Below, piece by piece: positions 5,815 through 9,613 of a DNA stretch of 9,613 bases (its first letter is position 1; every line of letters begins with the position of its first letter). Under the pieces are notes generated by a model that was not told the origin of the DNA, ran no database searches, and was given only the letters and a program-made list of their open reading frames with translations. Origin of the DNA: Acidimicrobiaceae bacterium (GTDB lineage Bacteria; Actinomycetota; Acidimicrobiia; Acidimicrobiales; Bog-793); assembly GCA_003170375.1 (NCBI GenBank), contig PMZN01000195.1, positions 5,840-15,452 of the forward strand, given 5' to 3'. The translations under genes were made by a program, and so were the position numbers.

Positions 5815-6420
5815 CGGCGGCCTGAGAGGCTCTCGCCACATGAGCCATAGCCGCACGGAGCCGTCCGGCACGCTCACCTCGCCGGTGACTTCGAACCCGC
5901 GGTGCCGGTAGAAAGCGACGTTGCTCTCCTTCGAGGACTCGAGATAGGCAGCAAGACCCTCGCGGTCGCAGATGTCGAGCACGGGAGCCATCACGGCAGA
6001 GCCGAGGCCCCTTCCTTGCCACTGCGGATCGGTGCCAAGCCCGCCTAGGTAGTAATGGGGCGTCTTCGGGTGACGGGACTCGACGAGCTGGACGAGGCGG
6101 AGTGCCGCTCCCGCCCGCCGCCCCAAGATCAAGAGCATCGGAAGCTGGGCAATCGCGTCGCGCATCTGGGGCGGACCGGCACGAGGGGGCATCCACAGCG
6201 CGGTCGACCGGCACTCCTCGGTCGTGTAGGCCAGTCCTCTCTTCATGTACGTCTGGCGGAGCTGGAGCTTGAAGAAGCGGAGCAAGGCTCGTTCCCGGGT
6301 CCGCGGCTCGGGGAACATGTAAGCCAGCATGGGATCGTCGTGAAAGGCACGCACGAGCGACGCGGCGGCAACCGGCACATCGGCTGGACGCACCAGGTGA
6401 ACCTGTGGCACCGCAGGCAT
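5809..6420 (-). CDS. GNAT-family N-acetyltransferase
   Basis: A 203-aa protein. Acetyl-CoA binding motif A is 'LGTDPQWQGRGLGSAVM' (128-144), with the Q-G-R-G-L-G pyrophosphate loop at 135-140. Motif B follows as 'YLESSKESNVAFYRHRGFE' (159-177). The N-terminal 'VRAFHDDPMLAYMFPE' and the order of the blocks resemble the group that includes puromycin acetyltransferase, but that group is large and mostly of unknown substrate, so no resistance role is claimed. The start is ATG 6420, where the domain begins; the frame is open further upstream but that part is unlike any GNAT N-terminus and would run into the divergent gene. No good Shine-Dalgarno is visible (GGCGG at about 11 nt). It converges with lysR (6-base overlap) and diverges from the DsbA-like gene. 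Confidence 0.88.
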   Translation of the reverse strand: MPAVPQVHLVRPADVPVAAASLVRAFHDDPMLAYMFPEPRTRERALLRFFKLQLRQTYMKRGLAYTTEECRSTALWMPPRAGPPQMRDAIAQLPMLLILGRRAGAALRLVQLVESRHPKTPHYYLGGLGTDPQWQGRGLGSAVMAPVLDICDREGLAAYLESSKESNVAFYRHRGFEVTGEVSVPDGSVRLWLMWREPLRPPS

Positions 6421-6464
6421 GGTAGCTGTGCCGCCATCGTGCCCCTGGAGGATCGTCTCACCGG

Positions 6465-6490
6465 GAATCCCCGAGCGACGTCCGGGGTTC
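6465..6490. repeat. Inverted repeat in the leader of the DsbA-like gene
   Basis: GAATCCCCG (6465-6473) can pair with CGGGGTTC (6483-6490) across a 9-nt loop, with one bulged base. It ends 8 nt before the ATG at 6499 and includes the only purine-rich run (GGGG 6484-6487) that could act as a ribosome binding site. It lies in the 78-bp gap between the divergent GNAT and DsbA-like genes, so it could be an operator or an RNA hairpin limiting translation; neither is shown. Confidence 0.35.
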
Positions 6491-6498
6491 TCGCCTTC

Positions 6499-7104
6499 AT
6501 GACCACAACCCCCTTCTCCATCAACTGGGACTATCGTTGCCCCTTTGCCCGCAACGCCCACGAGCACCTCGTTGTCGCCCTCGAGGCCGGCGCCCCGTTC
6601 GAGGCCAGCTTCGTACCGTTCTCACTCAACCAGGCACACGTCGAGGAGGGCGACACGCGGGCGTGGGAGGACCCGGCGCGCGAAGCGGACCTGCTCGCCG
6701 GCCAGGTCGGGATCGTCGTGCGCGACCGCTTCCCCGAGAGGTTCCTCCGCACGCACCTGGCGCTGTTCGCCTTGCGACACGACCATGGCGGCGACCTGCG
6801 CGACCGGGCGGCGCTCGACTCGGTGCTGGGGCGCGAGGGCGTCGATCCCGGTGAGGTCTTCGACCAGATCAAGAGCGGGTGGCCACTCGACGAGTACCGC
6901 AAGTCGCACGAAGCGGCGGTCGCCGACAACGCCGTTTTCGGAGTGCCGACGTTCGTGGCCGACGGACGGGCGGCCTTCGTCCGGATCATGACAAGGCCGG
7001 GCAAAGATGCGGGCTTGGCGACCGCGACGATCGAGCGAGTCCTCGACCTTCTCGAGCATCACGTCGAGTTGAACGAGTTCAAGCACACCACAATCCCCAA
7101 CTAA
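6499..7104 (+). CDS. DsbA-like thioredoxin-fold protein with single-Cys CPFA motif
   Basis: A 201-aa cytoplasmic protein (no signal peptide). The first strand 'SINWDYRCPFARNAHEHL' places C14-P-F-A17 where DsbA and thioredoxin proteins have CxxC; the resolving Cys is missing and there is no other Cys, so a dithiol oxidase role is unlikely. A helical insert of about 40-140 is followed by 'VFGVPTFVADGRAAFVR', where GVP (148-150) supplies the cis-Pro loop of the fold. Close relatives include 2-hydroxychromene-2-carboxylate isomerase-like and mycothiol-dependent actinobacterial DsbA-family enzymes (family knowledge). A role with mycothiol or a similar thiol as cofactor is possible (inference). ATG 6499 is chosen because the fold begins at once. 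The gene is 34 bp before the CoA-transferase gene, on the same strand. Confidence 0.82.
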   Translation: MTTTPFSINWDYRCPFARNAHEHLVVALEAGAPFEASFVPFSLNQAHVEEGDTRAWEDPAREADLLAGQVGIVVRDRFPERFLRTHLALFALRHDHGGDLRDRAALDSVLGREGVDPGEVFDQIKSGWPLDEYRKSHEAAVADNAVFGVPTFVADGRAAFVRIMTRPGKDAGLATATIERVLDLLEHHVELNEFKHTTIPN

Positions 7105-7125
7105 ACGTTCGCCGCCCTCCACTGC

Positions 7126-7131
7126 TAGGGT
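7126..7131 (+). promoter_or_regulatory. Possible -10 of the CoA-transferase gene, leaderless start
   Basis: TAGGGT (TANNNT form) is followed by 7 nt and the ATG at 7139, the same spacing as at the transporter start. No Shine-Dalgarno is seen in the 34-bp gap. No clear -35 box. Confidence 0.35.
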
Positions 7132-7138
7132 CGGCCGC

Positions 7139-8404
7139 ATGCGCCTCATTTCAGAGCAACAGCTCGGGAACCGGCTCGGTTCACTGTCCGAGACAGCGCC
7201 GCGGATTGTTGTCACAGGCAACTGGGCCTCGCCCAAGAGGGCGCTCGAGATCCTCGACGCGAACCTCGAAAGCTACCGGGTGTTCATGTTGGGCTCCCGC
7301 CATCCCATCTCGTCCCGGCCGGGAGTGCGTTACGAGACGCCGTTCGTCGGGGCCGGAATGCGGCATTCCTCCGCGCTCGACTACATACCGATGCGACTCT
7401 CGCTGGTGCCGCGGCTGTTCGCTATCTCCCGCCAGCCCGACGTCGTCCTCATCCACACCTCGACGCCGAGAGACGGCAAGGTCTCCCTCGGCATCGAGGT
7501 CAACGTCTTGCCGGCAGCCCTCGAGGTGGCACGTGCGCGCGGGGCCCTTGTTGTCGCTCAGATCAACCCTCGGATGCCGTACACATTCGGCGAGGGAGAG
7601 ATCGCGATGGACATGATCGACGTCGCCATCGAGGTGGACCAACCGCTCGACACCACCGAAGGGCACTCCTCTGATGGGCGAAAAGAACAGATCGGCGAGT
7701 ACATAGCCCATCTCGTACCGGACGGTGCGACCTTGCAGCTCGGGATAGGTGCCATCCCCGACGCAACTTTGGGACGGCTCGTGCACCGACGCGGACTCAG
7801 GATCTGGTCGGAGATGATCAGCGACGGCGTTCTCGCCCTGGAGCGCTCGGGTGCTCTTGATCACGAGCACCAGGTCGTCACGTCGTTCATCGGCGGGTCC
7901 GAGGAGCTCTACAAGTGGGCTGACGGCAATCGGAGACTACGGATGTTCCGGACCGAGACGACCAACGATCCCGGGAAGATCGCGATCAACCCGATGATGA
8001 TCTCCATCAACGCGGCCGTGCAGATCGACCTGTTCGCTCAGGCGAACGCGAGCTACGTAGGCGGCCGCATCTTTTCTGGCTTCGGCGGCCAAACAGACTT
8101 CATCGTCGGGGCGCTGCACTCGGCCGGCGGCCAGGCCGTGATCGGGTTGCCGTCGTGGCACGAGAAGTCGAAGACCTCCACCGTGGTCCCTCTTCTGGAC
8201 ATGCCCGCGACCTCGTTCCAGCATTCGGTAGTCGTCACCGATCAAGGCTGCGCGCACGTCTTCGGGCGTAGCCAGCACGACCAGGCACGCCTCCTCATCG
8301 AAGAGGCTGCCGCTCCCTCGGCGCGCGACGAGCTCTGGGACGCTGCTGAGCGACTCGGCCTCGCCGACTCCAAGAGCGGGACCAAGCCGTCTGACGACCT
8401 GTAG
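7139..8404 (+). CDS. Acetyl-CoA hydrolase / 4-hydroxybutyrate CoA-transferase family protein
   Basis: A 421-aa two-domain CoA-transferase of normal family length. The N-terminal domain runs to about residue 175 and includes 'DVVLIHTSTPRDGKVSLGIE' (101-120). The C-terminal domain starts near 185 with the CoA-site loop 'LQLGIGAIPDATLG' (199-212). 'IWSEMISDGV' follows, whose E225 is at the position of the catalytic Glu that forms the glutamyl-CoA thioester in 4-hydroxybutyrate and acetate CoA-transferases. Later come the conserved 'SGFGGQTDFIVGALHSAGGQ' and 'VVVTDQGCAHVFGRS'. The enzyme should move CoA between short-chain acyl-CoAs and acetate, propionate, butyrate or a hydroxy acid. The substrate is not readable from sequence and no beta-oxidation or butyrate gene lies beside it. 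It follows the DsbA-like gene by 34 bp and converges with recA across a hairpin. Confidence 0.92.
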   Translation: MRLISEQQLGNRLGSLSETAPRIVVTGNWASPKRALEILDANLESYRVFMLGSRHPISSRPGVRYETPFVGAGMRHSSALDYIPMRLSLVPRLFAISRQPDVVLIHTSTPRDGKVSLGIEVNVLPAALEVARARGALVVAQINPRMPYTFGEGEIAMDMIDVAIEVDQPLDTTEGHSSDGRKEQIGEYIAHLVPDGATLQLGIGAIPDATLGRLVHRRGLRIWSEMISDGVLALERSGALDHEHQVVTSFIGGSEELYKWADGNRRLRMFRTETTNDPGKIAINPMMISINAAVQIDLFAQANASYVGGRIFSGFGGQTDFIVGALHSAGGQAVIGLPSWHEKSKTSTVVPLLDMPATSFQHSVVVTDQGCAHVFGRSQHDQARLLIEEAAAPSARDELWDAAERLGLADSKSGTKPSDDL

Positions 8405-8438
8405 CTCCCAGTCCGTAGTCGACGCACGGGCTGGCAGC

Positions 8439-8470
8439 CAGCACCGGAGCGAGCACACGCCTCGGTGCTG
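8439..8470. terminator. Bidirectional terminator-like hairpin between the CoA-transferase gene and recA
   Basis: CAGCACCG (8439-8446) and CGGTGCTG (8463-8470) are perfect inverted repeats; the pairing continues inward (GAGCG with CGCCT, one G-U and one A/C mismatch) to a 6-nt loop, giving about 13 paired positions. It lies midway between two convergent stops (8404 and 8491). A second tight palindrome, GCTGGC-A-GCCAGC (8430-8442), overlaps it. There is no U-tract on either side, as is common in GC-rich actinobacteria. Confidence 0.6.
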
Positions 8471-8488
8471 AGAAGCCTGTTGTAACGC

Positions 8489-9544
8489 TCAGTCGAGCGA
8501 GATGGGCTCGTCGTCGTCGGCCAAGCCTCCGGCTCCGATCGGCGTCTCAACCGCAAGAGCCGCCTTCTCGGCTACCAGGTTACGGATCCGCTGGTGGAGC
8601 TCGATCATGAGCTCGGGGCTCTCCCGTAGGAATTGCTTGGCATTCTCACGGCCCTGGCCGAGCTGCTCGCCCTCGTAGGTGTACCAGGCGCCGGACTTCT
8701 TCGCGATCCCCAGGTCGACGGCTACGTCGAGCACGGAGCCCTCTCGGCTGATGCCCTTGCCGTAGACGATGTCGAACTCGGCCATGCGGAAGGGCGGAGC
8801 GCACTTGTTCTTCACGACCTTGACCCGCGTGCGGTTGCCGATGACCTCGGCTCCGTCCTTGATGGACTCCAAACGACGAATATCGAGCCGGACCGAGGCG
8901 TAGAACTTGAGCGCCCGCCCTCCGGGCGTGACTTCGGGCGATCCGTAGACCACGCCGATCTTCTCTCGCAGCTGATTGATGAACAGCGCGATCGTCGATG
9001 ACTTGCTGAGCGTGCCCGTGAGCTTGCGGAGAGCCTGGGACATGAGGCGAGCCTGCAGGCCGACGTGGGTATCGCCCATGTCACCTTCGAGCTCGGCACG
9101 TGGTGTGAGCGCCGCCACCGAGTCGACGACGATTACGTCCATAGCCCCGGAGCGGATCAGCATGTCGGCGATCTCGAGCGCTTGCTCGCCCGTGTCGGGC
9201 TGGGAGATCAGCAATTCGTCGATGTCGACACCGATGGCTTTTGCGTAGACGGGGTCGAGCGCGTGCTCCGCATCGATGTAGGCGCAGATTCCCCCATTAC
9301 GCTGTGCTTCCGCAACTACGTGCAGCGCGAGGGTCGACTTGCCAGAGGACTCCGGTCCGAACACCTCAATTATCCGCCCTCTCGGGAGCCCACCGATCCC
9401 GAGAGCGAGGTCAAGGGCCATCGCGCCAGTCGAGATCACTTCGATCCCCATTCCGGTGTGCTCACCCATGCGCATGACTGAGCCCTTTCCGAACTGCTTC
9501 TCGATCTGGCTGAGTGCCGCCTCGAGTGCCTTGTCACGCTCCAT
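8489..9544 (-). CDS. recA: Recombinase RecA
   Basis: A 351-aa RecA, the ATP-dependent strand-exchange protein of homologous repair and co-protease for LexA cleavage. It has the N-terminal polymerisation helix '[22 protein letters not shown]' (in parts), Walker [10 protein letters not shown] (63-71), 'IDAEHALDP' (90-98), Walker B 'VIVVD' (137-141), loop L1 near 150-160, loop L2 from '[20 protein letters not shown]' (190-209), and an acidic C-terminal tail ending DDDEPISLD. No intein is present. ATG 9544 is chosen over the in-frame GTG 9586 because it gives the usual RecA N-terminus and has GAGGAG (9562-9557) 12 nt upstream. In the 69 bases upstream no GAAC-N4-GTTC LexA box is visible; it may lie outside the window. 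No recX follows: the next gene downstream is convergent. Confidence 0.98.
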   Translation of the reverse strand: MERDKALEAALSQIEKQFGKGSVMRMGEHTGMGIEVISTGAMALDLALGIGGLPRGRIIEVFGPESSGKSTLALHVVAEAQRNGGICAYIDAEHALDPVYAKAIGVDIDELLISQPDTGEQALEIADMLIRSGAMDVIVVDSVAALTPRAELEGDMGDTHVGLQARLMSQALRKLTGTLSKSSTIALFINQLREKIGVVYGSPEVTPGGRALKFYASVRLDIRRLESIKDGAEVIGNRTRVKVVKNKCAPPFRMAEFDIVYGKGISREGSVLDVAVDLGIAKKSGAWYTYEGEQLGQGRENAKQFLRESPELMIELHQRIRNLVAEKAALAVETPIGAGGLADDDEPISLD

Positions 9545-9613
9545 CGTCGGGTCTCTCTCCTCTCGCGCTGCTTGTCGACGGTTCACTTCCGAGACCGGAC
9601 CTCTCTGCTGTGC

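Noticed and set aside
9545..9586. Upstream GTG start for recA (14 extra residues)
   Set aside because: The extension is unlike known RecA N-termini, and it would place the good GAGGAG site inside the coding region.

Overview
This is a GC-rich, densely packed window that looks like the chromosome of an actinobacterium. It may be a deep-branching one such as an Acidimicrobiia-type lineage, but that rank is inference. The evidence is the high GC with GTG starts and start/stop overlaps, several genes whose promoter seems to place the start codon at or next to the transcription start (TANNNT 7-8 nt before the start codon, no Shine-Dalgarno), an actinobacterial-type recA, and a structure in the 4.70-4.77 kb gap that matches the actinobacterial 6C small RNA. 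No IS element, CRISPR array, tRNA or rRNA was seen.

Layout. (1) 1-2352, plus strand: the 3' part of a LarA-like (DUF2088, lactate racemase domain) gene, a PlsC-type acyltransferase (GTGA overlap) and a small secreted lipoprotein (8-base overlap), forming one compact operon. (2) 2383-4495, minus strand: a TSUP (TauE/SafE) membrane transporter, a three-helix DUF1634 protein and a GntR/HutC-type regulator. The first two are coupled by TGATG and the last follows closely. A good promoter precedes the transporter, and a GntR-like palindrome lies in its -35/-10 spacer, which suggests autoregulation. (3) 4496-4848: a long intergenic region holding that promoter, a candidate 6C RNA on the minus strand (two hairpins, each with an A-U-C6/7 loop), and a dyad shared by the lysR and small RNA promoters. 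(4) 4849-5814, plus strand: a LysR-type regulator, overlapping tail to tail by 6 bases with (5) a GNAT acetyltransferase on the minus strand (5809-6420). (6) 6499-7104, plus strand: a DsbA-like thioredoxin-fold protein with a single-cysteine CPFA motif. (7) 7139-8404, plus strand: an acetyl-CoA hydrolase/4-hydroxybutyrate CoA-transferase family enzyme, convergent across a terminator-like hairpin with (8) recA (8489-9544, minus strand).

The most interesting signal is the 4.5-4.85 kb intergenic region. It appears to combine an unannotated C-loop small RNA, a LysR-type dyad at its promoter, and a GntR-type operator at the transporter promoter. The other genes are mainly chromosomal metabolism and housekeeping functions, and I see no sign of a mobile or defence island.
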